Assembly (NCBI RefSeq): GCF_031656215.1
Contig: NZ_CP134228.1
Span: forward strand, 3,987,001 to 4,051,000
Direction of reading: 5' to 3'
Source: Mesorhizobium koreense
GTDB taxonomy: Bacteria; Pseudomonadota; Alphaproteobacteria; Rhizobiales; Rhizobiaceae
DNA length: 64,000 nucleotides
Positions 51,905-60,642 of the stretch are shown piece by piece. A program made the position numbers and the translations under genes. The notes under the pieces are model-generated. The model worked only from the letters and a program-made list of their open reading frames with translations, was not told the DNA's origin and made no database searches. Numbering within the stretch: position 1 is the stretch's first letter; each line of letters starts with the position of its first letter.

Positions 51905-54547
51905 ATGATGCGTTCGGATACAGGCCAGGTCTTCCGCCTGGAGGATTACCGCCCCAGCGACTATCTCATCCCGCTGACGCATCTCGATTTCGACCTGTCG
52001 CCAGAAGCGACATTGGTCACCGCGGAACTGACGTTCGAACGCCGCGCCGGCGTTGCCGACACGGCGCCTGTCGTGCTCGACGGCGATGGGCTGGAACTCG
52101 TCGGTCTCGCCATCGACGGCAAGCCGGCAAAGCCCGGTGATTTCGAGGCGACGCCCGACCTCCTGACCGTCAAGCCGCCGCGCGCCAAGCGTTTCGTGCT
52201 GACGATCGGGACGCGCCTCTCCCCTCAGACCAACACCCAGCTCATGGGGCTTTACCGCTCGAACGGCGTCTATTGCACGCAATGCGAGGCGGAAGGGTTC
52301 CGCCGCATCACCTATTTCCTGGACCGCCCGGACATATTGTCGATCTATAGCGTACGCATGGAGGCGCCGAAGAAGGATGCGCCGCTGCTCCTCTCGAACG
52401 GCAATCCCGGCGCGCATGGCGACCTCGACGGCGAACGCCATTACGCCGAATGGAACGACCCCTTTCCCAAACCCTCCTATCTTTTCGCGCTTGTTGCCGG
52501 CGACCTCGGATCGATAAGGAGCCATTTCGTCACCAAATCGGGCCGCAGGGTCGAACTCGGCATATTTGTCGAGCACGGTAAGGAAGCGCGTGCGGTCTAT
52601 GCGATGGACGCGCTCAAGCGCTCCATGTGCTGGGACGAAGAGAAATTCGGCCGCGAATACGATCTCGACGTGTTCAACATCGTGGCCGTCTCCGATTTCA
52701 ACATGGGGGCGATGGAGAACAAAGGGCTGAACGTCTTCAACGATAAATACGTGCTCGCCGACGAGGAAACTGCCACCGACGCCGACTACGCCAATATCGA
52801 GGCGGTGATCGCGCACGAATATTTCCACAATTGGACCGGCAACAGAATCACTTGCCGGGATTGGTTCCAGCTCTGCCTGAAGGAGGGGCTGACCGTCTTC
52901 CGCGACCATGAATTCTCCGCCGACCAGCGCTCGCGCGCGGTGAAGCGCATCGCCGAGGTCAGGACACTGCGCGCGCACCAGTTTCCCGAGGACCAGGGGC
53001 CGCTCGCGCATCCTGTGAGGCCTCGGCGCTATCGCGAGATCAACAATTTCTATACGGCGACCGTCTACGAGAAGGGTTCCGAAGTCGTACGCATGGTCAG
53101 TACGATCCTCGGCGAAGACGCGTTCCGGCGCGGCATGGATCTCTATTTCGAGCGGCATGACGGCGAGGCGGCGACCGTCGAGGACTTCCTGAAGGTCTTC
53201 GAGGACGTTTCCGGGCAGGATCTGTCGCAATTCTCGCTCTGGTACAATCAGGCGGGAACGCCGAATCTGACGGTGAAGACCTCGCACGACCCGGCGTCCG
53301 CCGAACTTATCCTCGATATCGAGCAATCGGTGCCGCCGACGCCGAACGAAAGCCGCAAGCGCCTGATGCACATTCCGCTGGCCTTCGGGCTGGTCGGCAG
53401 CAACGGCCACGACGCTGCCTATACTTCGGCCGAAGGCGCAACTGTCGAAAACGGCGTCATCCATATCCGCAAGCGTCGCCACCAAGTCCGCTTCGGCGGA
53501 TTTCCGCAGCGGCCGGTGGTCTCGCTCAACCGGGGCTTTTCGGCGCCGATCACACTATCGGTGCAGCAGAGGAGCGAGGACAGAATATTCCTCGCCCGCC
53601 ACGACGACGACCTCTATTCTCGCTGGCAGGCATTGAACACGCTCTTCACCGATGCACTGATCGCCGCTTCCCGTCAGAAACGCGGCGGCAAGACGCCGAA
53701 ATTCAACGCCGGCACGATAGCGCTTGCGGGTGCCATCGCCGAGGACGAGACGCTGGAACCGGCCTATCGCGCGCTGGCGTTAGCCCTCCCGGGCGAGGCG
53801 GACATCGCACGCGAAATCGGCAGTAACATCGACCCCGACGCGATCTTCGAGGCGCGCGAAGCGCTGGTCTCGGCGATCGCCGCCGCCAATGGCGAAACTT
53901 TCGCTGAGCTGTACGAGAAGCTTTCGGACAAGGCGCCGTTCAGCCCCGACGCGGCGAACGCCGGCAGGCGCGCCTTGCGCAACGTGCTGCTCGATTATCT
54001 TTCGGCCGGAGGCGACCCGACGCGCGCCGCCGATCAATACAGGACCGCCACCAACATGACCGACCGCGCGGGAGCGCTGACGGTGCTAGCGCACCGGCAT
54101 GGGGGCTCGAAAGTGTCGACCGCGGCACTTACCGCTTTCGAGAAGCACTACGGCCCGGATCCGCTGGTGATGGACAAATGGTTCATGATCCAGGCAACCG
54201 TCCCCGGCCCCGAGACCGTCGAGAGCGTGGCAGCGCTGATGGAGCACAAGCGTTTCTCCATCGCCAATCCCAATCGCGTACGGGCTCTGGTCGGCACCTT
54301 CGCCATCGCCAACCAGACTGGCTTCAATCGCCGCGACGGCGCCGGCTACCGGCTGTTCGGCGAAACGGTGCTGAAGGTGGAAAAGCGCAACCCGCAGGTA
54401 GCGGCAAGGCTTGCCACCGCGCTCAGGTCATGGCGTTCCTTCGAGCCGGAAAGGCAGGAGCAGGCCCGCATCGTGCTGGCAGGCATCGCCTCGACGCCTG
54501 GCCTTTCAGCGGATTTGCGCGATATCGTCGAGCGGACGCTGGCGTAA
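51905..54547 (+). CDS. pepN: Aminopeptidase N (M1 family)
   Basis: This enzyme of about 881 residues removes N-terminal amino acids from peptides. The zinc site is HEYFH at residues 304-308 with Glu327 in LKEGLTVFRDHEF. The exopeptidase motif GAMEN is near residue 268. The C-terminal alpha-helical domain (DUF3458) has SRKRLMHIPLAFGLVGSNG-like and later FNRRDGAGYRLFGETVLKVE. Size and order match E. coli-type PepN. Two adjacent ATGs at 51905 and 51908 follow GGAAGG, so either may be used; the frame extends further to 51884. It is divergent from the CoxL-like gene. Confidence 0.93.
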   Translation: MMRSDTGQVFRLEDYRPSDYLIPLTHLDFDLSPEATLVTAELTFERRAGVADTAPVVLDGDGLELVGLAIDGKPAKPGDFEATPDLLTVKPPRAKRFVLTIGTRLSPQTNTQLMGLYRSNGVYCTQCEAEGFRRITYFLDRPDILSIYSVRMEAPKKDAPLLLSNGNPGAHGDLDGERHYAEWNDPFPKPSYLFALVAGDLGSIRSHFVTKSGRRVELGIFVEHGKEARAVYAMDALKRSMCWDEEKFGREYDLDVFNIVAVSDFNMGAMENKGLNVFNDKYVLADEETATDADYANIEAVIAHEYFHNWTGNRITCRDWFQLCLKEGLTVFRDHEFSADQRSRAVKRIAEVRTLRAHQFPEDQGPLAHPVRPRRYREINNFYTATVYEKGSEVVRMVSTILGEDAFRRGMDLYFERHDGEAATVEDFLKVFEDVSGQDLSQFSLWYNQAGTPNLTVKTSHDPASAELILDIEQSVPPTPNESRKRLMHIPLAFGLVGSNGHDAAYTSAEGATVENGVIHIRKRRHQVRFGGFPQRPVVSLNRGFSAPITLSVQQRSEDRIFLARHDDDLYSRWQALNTLFTDALIAASRQKRGGKTPKFNAGTIALAGAIAEDETLEPAYRALALALPGEADIAREIGSNIDPDAIFEAREALVSAIAAANGETFAELYEKLSDKAPFSPDAANAGRRALRNVLLDYLSAGGDPTRAADQYRTATNMTDRAGALTVLAHRHGGSKVSTAALTAFEKHYGPDPLVMDKWFMIQATVPGPETVESVAALMEHKRFSIANPNRVRALVGTFAIANQTGFNRRDGAGYRLFGETVLKVEKRNPQVAARLATALRSWRSFEPERQEQARIVLAGIASTPGLSADLRDIVERTLA

Positions 54548-54562
54548 AAAACGCCGCAATCC

Positions 54563-54647
54563 GAGTCCGGTGAAGAAAAATAATCCGCACTTGACGATCA
54601 AAGGGTCTGGACAAGGCGAATCACCTTTGATTCTTTATGGATGATTC
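54563..54647. promoter_or_regulatory. Cluster of four GANTC (CcrM methylation) sites before the PleC-like kinase
   Basis: GANTC occurs at 54563-54567, 54618-54622, 54629-54633 and 54643-54647, four times in 85 bp upstream of the start at 54707. Random expectation is one per about 256 bp. In alphaproteobacteria CcrM methylates this site in a cell-cycle-dependent way and affects promoters of cell-cycle genes. Confidence 0.5.
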
Positions 54648-54706
54648 GGAAGTGCGGCGTAGCGCGTAATCGTTTTTCAGGCAGTTTATTAGAGGAGCCA
54701 TCTGGA

Positions 54707-57028
54707 ATGGCAAAGGCGGACGCGTGGGGCGCGCCCGGGGGTGCCTTTTTTGCCAAGCGAACAGGCCGAAGAACGACCGGCCTGGGGCTAGCAGGAAATG
54801 CTCGAATGATCGCTGCTCCGGCTTATCGGCGCCTGCTGGCCGCCGAGCCCATTCTGCGCCGCGCCATTCCGGCGATGATCGTCCTGTTCCTCATCATTAT
54901 CGCAGCCACCCGTATAGTCGCGTTGATGAATACGCATGAGGATGTCGAGCGTAGCGTGAAGTCGACGCTCGCGCTTGCCGCCAATCAGCTTTCCGCCGCT
55001 ACTTTCCTCAAGAACCGGAAGGACGGCCATCTGCATGATCAAGACCTCGTCCGCCAGACGAGTGAGTTAGGCGCTTTCGGCGACGGCTATGTCGTTGCCC
55101 TGACCGACCCTGACTTCCGCATCACCGCCGTGACGACATCCGCCGAACAATGGTCCGGCAAATCGCTGCGCGCTCTTGTCCATGGCGGCCAACCGCTTTT
55201 CCTGTTCGGAGAAAGGGCCGGCGTCATGAAGGTCCGGATCGGCGGTGCGGAATGGTACGCGGCGATGAACCGGCTCGACGACGGCAAGGGCTCGGCGGCG
55301 GTTCTGGTTCCGGTCAGGACCGTCTTCGCCGAATGGCGACGGAGCGTGACGCTGAACGTGACGCTCTATGTGCTGACCACCGCCATCCTCCTCATGATCC
55401 TCTACACTTATTTCAGCCAAGTGGCGCGGGCCGAATCGGCCGACGCGATCTATCTGCAGGCGCATCAGCGCATCGACCTGGCGCTGGTGCGTGGCCGCTG
55501 CGGCCTGTGGGATTGGGACATGGCGCGTGGGCGGATGTACTGGTCGCGCTCCATGTACGACATGCTGGGCTACAAGCCGTGCGAAGCGATGCTCTCCTTC
55601 GGCGAGGTGGCCCAGATCATCCACGAGGACGACGGTGACCTCTTCACTATCGCCAACCGGATCGTGTCGCGCGAGACCGATCATATCGACCAGGTCTTTC
55701 GCATGCGCCACGCGGACGGGCGATGGGTCTGGATGCGCGCCCGCGCCCAGGTCACCGACCCCGATGCACCGGAACTGCACCTGATCGGCATCGCGGTCGA
55801 CGTTACCGAGCAATTGCATCTGGCGCGGCAGACGGAAGTGGCCGATCAGCGGCTACGCACCGCGATCGAGAACATCACTGAATCCTTCGTGTTGTGGGAC
55901 GCTGCCGGGCGGCTCGTCATGTGCAACACGAAGTTCCAGCAGGACGCGGGCCTCTCCGATCGGGACGTCATGCCAGGCACTTCGCGGGCAGATATCGAAG
56001 CGCGGATGAAGCCTCTCCTCGCCGAGCGGCGGCTGGCGAGCGGCATGCGCGGCGCCATCACATTCGAAAGGCATCTCGCGGACGGGCGCTGGCTGCAGGT
56101 GAATGAACTGACGACGCGCGACGGCGGCACGGTCTCGGTCGGCAGCGACATCACGCTTCTCAAGCAGCATCAGGAAAAGCTGGTCGACAGCGAGCGGCGG
56201 CAGATGGCGACCATCCATGACCTCAGCGTTGCCCGCAAGGCCGAGGAGGAGCGCGCCGGGGAACTCGCCGAACTCAACCGCCGCTATCTCAAGGAAACCG
56301 AACGAGCCGAAGCAGCGAACCGGGCCAAGTCCGAATTCCTCGCCAACATGTCACACGAATTGAGGACCCCGCTCAACGCCATCATCGGCTTTTCGGAACT
56401 TATGCAGCAGAGCCTGTTCGGACCCCTCGGCTCCGAGCGCTACGAGGAGTACGTCAAGGATATCCATGGCGCCGGCGGCTATCTTCTCGGTGTCATCAAC
56501 GACATCCTCGACATGTCGAAGATCGAGGCCGGCCAGTTCTCCATCGACCGCGAGCAGATCGACCTTGGCCCGCTTATTACCGAGACCGTGAAGGTGATCT
56601 CGCTGCAGGCGGCGCAGAAGTCTATCAGGGTGGAGACACGGATCGCGGATTCCATGACGCTTTTCGCCGATCGTCGCGCCATCAAGCAGATCACGATCAA
56701 TCTCTTGTCGAACGCGGTGAAGTTCACCGGCGAAGGCGGCCGCATCCTGGTGCGCGCCCGCAAGGCCTATGGCGCCATGGTTGTCACCATCGAGGATAAC
56801 GGCTGCGGCATCCCGCGCGAGGCGCTGAAGAAGCTCGGCCGGCCTTTCGAGCAGGTGCAGAACCAGTTTTCCAAGAGCCATGCCGGCTCCGGGCTCGGCC
56901 TCGCAATCTCACGCTCGCTGGCGGAACTGCATGGCGGTGCGCTGAAGATCCGCTCGACCGATGGTGTCGGTACGATCGTCTCCATCCGCATTCCGGAGCG
57001 GAAGCCGCCCATCCGGCAGGCCGCGTAA
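54707..57028 (+). CDS. pleC: PleC/PdhS-type sensor histidine kinase with PAS domains
   Basis: This 773-residue membrane histidine kinase has a first helix at about residues 55-80 (AMIVLFLIIIAATRIVALM), an extracytoplasmic domain, and a second helix near 225 (LYVLTTAILLMILYTYF). One PAS/PAC (GLWDWDMARGRMYWSRSMYD) and a second PAS (ENITESFVLWDAAGRLVMC) follow. The kinase core has His550 in FLANMSHELRTPLNAIIGFS, then LDMSKIEAGQFSIDRE, LLSNAVKFTGEGG (N box), DNGCGIP and GSGLGLAIS. The H-box context (NAIIGFSELM with DI-GAG-YLL-VINDILDMSKIEAG) is that of PdhS kinases, which control the cell-cycle regulator DivK. The ATG has AGAGGAG nine bases upstream. The name PleC is by similarity. Confidence 0.82.
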   Translation: MAKADAWGAPGGAFFAKRTGRRTTGLGLAGNARMIAAPAYRRLLAAEPILRRAIPAMIVLFLIIIAATRIVALMNTHEDVERSVKSTLALAANQLSAATFLKNRKDGHLHDQDLVRQTSELGAFGDGYVVALTDPDFRITAVTTSAEQWSGKSLRALVHGGQPLFLFGERAGVMKVRIGGAEWYAAMNRLDDGKGSAAVLVPVRTVFAEWRRSVTLNVTLYVLTTAILLMILYTYFSQVARAESADAIYLQAHQRIDLALVRGRCGLWDWDMARGRMYWSRSMYDMLGYKPCEAMLSFGEVAQIIHEDDGDLFTIANRIVSRETDHIDQVFRMRHADGRWVWMRARAQVTDPDAPELHLIGIAVDVTEQLHLARQTEVADQRLRTAIENITESFVLWDAAGRLVMCNTKFQQDAGLSDRDVMPGTSRADIEARMKPLLAERRLASGMRGAITFERHLADGRWLQVNELTTRDGGTVSVGSDITLLKQHQEKLVDSERRQMATIHDLSVARKAEEERAGELAELNRRYLKETERAEAANRAKSEFLANMSHELRTPLNAIIGFSELMQQSLFGPLGSERYEEYVKDIHGAGGYLLGVINDILDMSKIEAGQFSIDREQIDLGPLITETVKVISLQAAQKSIRVETRIADSMTLFADRRAIKQITINLLSNAVKFTGEGGRILVRARKAYGAMVVTIEDNGCGIPREALKKLGRPFEQVQNQFSKSHAGSGLGLAISRSLAELHGGALKIRSTDGVGTIVSIRIPERKPPIRQAA

Positions 57029-57060
57029 AAGCTGACGGCGACTATTGCTTCCAAATGAAA

Positions 57061-57087
57061 AGCCCCGGAGCAAATTGCTCCGGGGCT
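57061..57087. terminator. Strong bidirectional terminator hairpin
   Basis: AGCCCCGGAGC (57061-57071) pairs perfectly with GCTCCGGGGCT (57077-57087) around a five-base AT loop. It lies between the convergent kinase gene and the EF-hand gene, with A-rich sequence on the left and T-bearing sequence on the right, as expected for a terminator used from both sides. Confidence 0.82.
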
Positions 57088-57113
57088 TCCGCCGTTCCCG
57101 CCCGATCCGGCGT

Positions 57114-57620
57114 TTATTCGACGTCGCCGCCGTTGGGGCCATCATGCCCCTGGCCGCCGCCCTGATGATGGCGCCAGCCGCCGCGATGGTGCCAACCGCC
57201 CATGCCGCGCATTTCGCTCTTTTCGATCTTGCCATCGTCGTTCTTGTCGAGGAGAGCGAAGAGCTTCTTCTGCCGGCCCTCGACCTCGTCCTGGGTCAGT
57301 TCGCCGTCGCCGTTCGTGTCGAAACGGGCGATCATGCGCTTGGCCATGCGCTCGTAGCGGGCCTTCTCGAGCTGGGCTGCGAGTTCCTCGACCGTGACCT
57401 TGCCGTCATGGTTGGCGTCGGCGGTGTCGATGCGGCCCTTCATCGCCGCGGAGAACTCGTCGAAGGTGATATCGCCGCTCTTGTCGGCATCCGCCTTGTG
57501 CATGTTGCCACGCATGCCGTTCATTCCCCAGTTTTTGGGGCCGTCCGCCGCATAGGCAGCGGTGGCGATGGCGCCCGCAAGGGCGGCGAAACCGAGTGCC
57601 AGTCTAGTGGATTTCCTCAT
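57114..57620 (-). CDS. Periplasmic EF-hand calcium-binding protein
   Basis: This 168-residue protein has a signal peptide (STRLALGFAALAGAIATAAY, cleaved after AYA) and four EF-hand loops: DADKSGDITFDE, DANHDGKVTVEE, DTNGDGELTQDE and DKNDDGKIEKSE. Each has the Asp-x-Asp/Asn-x-Gly-x-Ile/Leu-x-x-x-Glu pattern needed to bind calcium. A His/Gly-rich tail (GGWHHRGGWRHHQGGGQGHD) could bind other metals. The ATG at 57620 has AGGAG six bases upstream; the open frame extends further without homology. It is monocistronic, ending at the hairpin. Function is unknown; such proteins act as calcium sensors or buffers in the periplasm. Confidence 0.87.
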   Translation of the reverse strand: MRKSTRLALGFAALAGAIATAAYAADGPKNWGMNGMRGNMHKADADKSGDITFDEFSAAMKGRIDTADANHDGKVTVEELAAQLEKARYERMAKRMIARFDTNGDGELTQDEVEGRQKKLFALLDKNDDGKIEKSEMRGMGGWHHRGGWRHHQGGGQGHDGPNGGDVE

Positions 57621-57681
57621 GGTCTTCTCCTGTTGCATCGTCACCCCCGATGCGAACGGAAAGCGCCCGGCAACCCATCGC

Positions 57682-60642
57682 CTATGTGCGCTTCCCACGA
57701 AGCAGCAGTTCGAAATCCTTGCGAACCTGCCGCGACGTCTCCTTGATATGCGCCTCCAGCACGCCAAGTTCCGGCAGGTCGGTATTCCTAAGGAGCAAAT
57801 CGACAAGCCCCGGCGGAATGTCGTCCGGATCGAGCGGACCGGTCAGGCACAGCCTGATGATCTGTGTCAGGGTCGAGTAGAGCGAATGCGAGCTGAACAG
57901 TTCCTGAACGATCTGCGAGTCCGCAAAATCGGGCGACAACCGTGAGAGTGTCTCGGCCGTTCCGGTCGGGCGGCTTTCTCCCGTGATCTTGCCCGAGAGC
58001 GTCGCTACCTGCGCGATGAACTCAAGATCGATCAGGCCGCCGGGAATGAGCTTCAGGTCCCAGATATCGCGCGGCGGCTTCTCCTCCTCGATCAGGGCGC
58101 GCATCTTCAGGGCGTCTTTCGCGAGTTTCGCCGTATCGCGCGGCTGCGAGACAACCTCCTCTACCTCGCGCTCGACGCGGGCCAGGAATTCCGCGTCGCC
58201 GGCAACGCCGCGCGCCCGCGTCAACGCCATATGTTCCCAGGTCCACGCCTGTTCGCGCTGATATTTGACGAAGGATTCGATATGGGTCGCGACCGGTCCC
58301 TTGTTGCCGGAAGGACGCAAGCGCAAATCGAGTTCGTAGAGCACTCCCTGCGCCGTGGGTGCCGACACGGCGGCGATGAGGCGTTGAGTCAACCGGGCGT
58401 AATAATGCGATGGCGCCAAAGGCTTTTCGCCGTCCGACTCTTCCGCGTCCTTGTCGTGGTCGTAGAGCAGGATGAGATCCACGTCGGACCCGGCCGTCAG
58501 TTCCCGACTGCCGAGCTTACCCATTCCAAGGATTGCGACCGCGCCACCCGATACCTTACCGTGGCGGACGGCGAATTCCTCGATAACGGAGTCGAGCGCC
58601 GCGCCGATCGTCAAGTCGGCGAGATCCGAAAAGGCCATGCCGGCACGGTTCGCATCTATGGCGCCGGTTAAAAGCCGAACGCCGATGAGGAATTTCTGCT
58701 CGTCGGCGAAGATACGCAGCCTGTCGAGCGTGTCCTCGTATTGCCGGGTTCCCTCCAGCAGGGCCGAAAGCCGGGCAGCGAGATAGGAGCGGTTCGGGAG
58801 CTCGTTCAGGAGACCGGGGTCGAGAAGGCCATCGAAGACATGTGTGCGACGAGTGATGATGGCGGCGAGGCGCGGAGCCGCGCCCATGACCGTCGCCAGT
58901 TGCTTCAAGAGCGTAGGATTGGATTGCAGCAACGAGAAAAGCTGGATGCCCGATGGCAGGCCGGCGAGAAAGCAGTCGAACCGCATCAGCGCCTCGTCGG
59001 CCCGGCGTGTCTCGCCGAAAGCCTGGAGCAGTGCCGGCGTCAGTTCGGTCAGCCGCTCGCGCGCCTCGGCCGACTGCGTCGCGCGGTATCGCCCGAAATG
59101 CCAACCGCGTATGGTGCGGCAGATATCGCTCGGGCGCTCGAAGCCCAAGCCGGAAAGGGTCCGAAGCGTATCGGGGTCGTCGACATCGCCGGTGAAGACG
59201 AGATTGCCGATACCGGCGGAAAGCTGCGGCGCGGTCTCGAAGAGCGCCGCGTAGTGTCCCTCCACCTGCTGGAGCGACTGCCGGAAAGCGTCCGCGAATG
59301 CCTCACGATCGGCAAAGCCCAGCATGTGTGCAATACGCTCGAGCCCCTCGTCGTCCTCAGGTAGCGTATGCGTCTGCTCGTCAGCGACCATCTGGATCGC
59401 ATGCTCGACATCGCGCAGGAACCAGTATTGCCGCACCAGAGCGTCGCGCGCCTCGGCCGTGATCCACCCGCGCGCGGCAAGCACGGCGAGCATCGGTACC
59501 GTCTCGCGACCGCGCAGTTCCGGAAAGCGGCCGCCGGCGATCAATTGCTGCGTCTGGACGAAGAACTCGATCTCGCGAATGCCACCGCGCCCGAGCTTCA
59601 CGTTATGCCCCGCCACCGCGATCTCGCCATGGCCCTTGTGGGCGTGGATCTGGCGCTTGATGGAATGGACGTCGGCGATAGCCGCATAATCGAGATATTT
59701 GCGCCAGATATAGGGCTGCAATTCCTTCAGGAAGGCCTCGCCAGCCTTCATGTCGCCGGCGACGGGCCGCGCCTTGATCATGGCTGCGCGCTCCCAGTTC
59801 TGGCCGCGGCTTTCGTAATAATGCAGCGCGGCGGGAACCGATATGGCAAGCGGCGTCGAACCGGGGTCTGGCCTCAGTCTCAGATCCGTGCGGAAGACAT
59901 AGCCGTCGCCGGTACGGTCCTGCAGAATGCGCACCAGTCGCCGCGTCAGCCGGGCGAAGAGGTCTCCCGCCTCGAGCGGGTCGATGATGGCTGGTGCGTG
60001 CGGGTCGAAGAAGACGATAAGGTCGATATCGGAGGAGAAATTGAGCTCCGAGGCACCGAGCTTGCCCATGCCGAGCACGATCCAGCCCGAGCCTTCGGCA
60101 GGCTTTTCCGGATCGGGGAGTTTCAGCTTCTCCTGCCGGTGGGCTTCCCGCAGGAGGAAATCCACCGCTGTACCGACACAAGCCTCGGCAAGCGCGCTCA
60201 GCCGCCGAACCGTTCCCTCGGCGCCTGCCCCGGCAAGATCGGCAAGTGCGATCAGGAAATGCGCCTCGGTCTTCAGCCGGCGCAGCGACGCCATCAGCGA
60301 TTGCTCCGTCACGTCAGGGCCGAAAGGCACCTGCTTGATCTCTTCGGCGAGGGAGCGAAGCCGGTGATCGAGCGGCTCATCGAAAAGCCGATCCAGCATT
60401 TCGGGCCTGCGGCGAGCGCAATCGCGCAGGAAAAAGGAAAGATCGAAGGCGGCAGCCAGAAAGTTCTTTAACGGACCCGGCGCGGAAAGAAGCGCGGCAA
60501 GCCGACGAAAGCCGCCCTCACGGGCGGCATCCGCAAACGCGGCGATCTCCTCTTCCGCCGAAGTCCTGTCCAGCGGAACGAGCGGCCTGACGGGCACGCC
60601 GAACCAGCCCTCGCCATCGAGGGACGCCGCTTTCTTCCCCAT
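57682..60642 (-). CDS. glnE: Bifunctional glutamine synthetase adenylyltransferase/deadenylyltransferase
   Basis: This 986-residue enzyme switches glutamine synthetase activity off and on by adding or removing AMP in response to PII protein and glutamine. Two nucleotidyltransferase domains are visible: an N-terminal one with LGMGKLGASELNFSSDIDLI (about residue 200) for deadenylylation, and a C-terminal one with LGMGKLGSRELTAGSDVDLI (about 720) for adenylylation. Each has the G-S/x-S-D-x-D metal site. Length and order match GlnE. The ATG at 60642 shares one base with the stop of the kinase gene (TGATG), so glnE is translated with the two-component operon. A TTG one codon upstream is also possible. 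Confidence 0.95.
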   Translation of the reverse strand: MGKKAASLDGEGWFGVPVRPLVPLDRTSAEEEIAAFADAAREGGFRRLAALLSAPGPLKNFLAAAFDLSFFLRDCARRRPEMLDRLFDEPLDHRLRSLAEEIKQVPFGPDVTEQSLMASLRRLKTEAHFLIALADLAGAGAEGTVRRLSALAEACVGTAVDFLLREAHRQEKLKLPDPEKPAEGSGWIVLGMGKLGASELNFSSDIDLIVFFDPHAPAIIDPLEAGDLFARLTRRLVRILQDRTGDGYVFRTDLRLRPDPGSTPLAISVPAALHYYESRGQNWERAAMIKARPVAGDMKAGEAFLKELQPYIWRKYLDYAAIADVHSIKRQIHAHKGHGEIAVAGHNVKLGRGGIREIEFFVQTQQLIAGGRFPELRGRETVPMLAVLAARGWITAEARDALVRQYWFLRDVEHAIQMVADEQTHTLPEDDEGLERIAHMLGFADREAFADAFRQSLQQVEGHYAALFETAPQLSAGIGNLVFTGDVDDPDTLRTLSGLGFERPSDICRTIRGWHFGRYRATQSAEARERLTELTPALLQAFGETRRADEALMRFDCFLAGLPSGIQLFSLLQSNPTLLKQLATVMGAAPRLAAIITRRTHVFDGLLDPGLLNELPNRSYLAARLSALLEGTRQYEDTLDRLRIFADEQKFLIGVRLLTGAIDANRAGMAFSDLADLTIGAALDSVIEEFAVRHGKVSGGAVAILGMGKLGSRELTAGSDVDLILLYDHDKDAEESDGEKPLAPSHYYARLTQRLIAAVSAPTAQGVLYELDLRLRPSGNKGPVATHIESFVKYQREQAWTWEHMALTRARGVAGDAEFLARVEREVEEVVSQPRDTAKLAKDALKMRALIEEEKPPRDIWDLKLIPGGLIDLEFIAQVATLSGKITGESRPTGTAETLSRLSPDFADSQIVQELFSSHSLYSTLTQIIRLCLTGPLDPDDIPPGLVDLLLRNTDLPELGVLEAHIKETSRQVRKDFELLLRGKRT

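Noticed and set aside
51686-53485. 599-codon open frame on the minus strand
   Set aside because: It lies opposite pepN, which has a complete zinc site and GAMEN motif.
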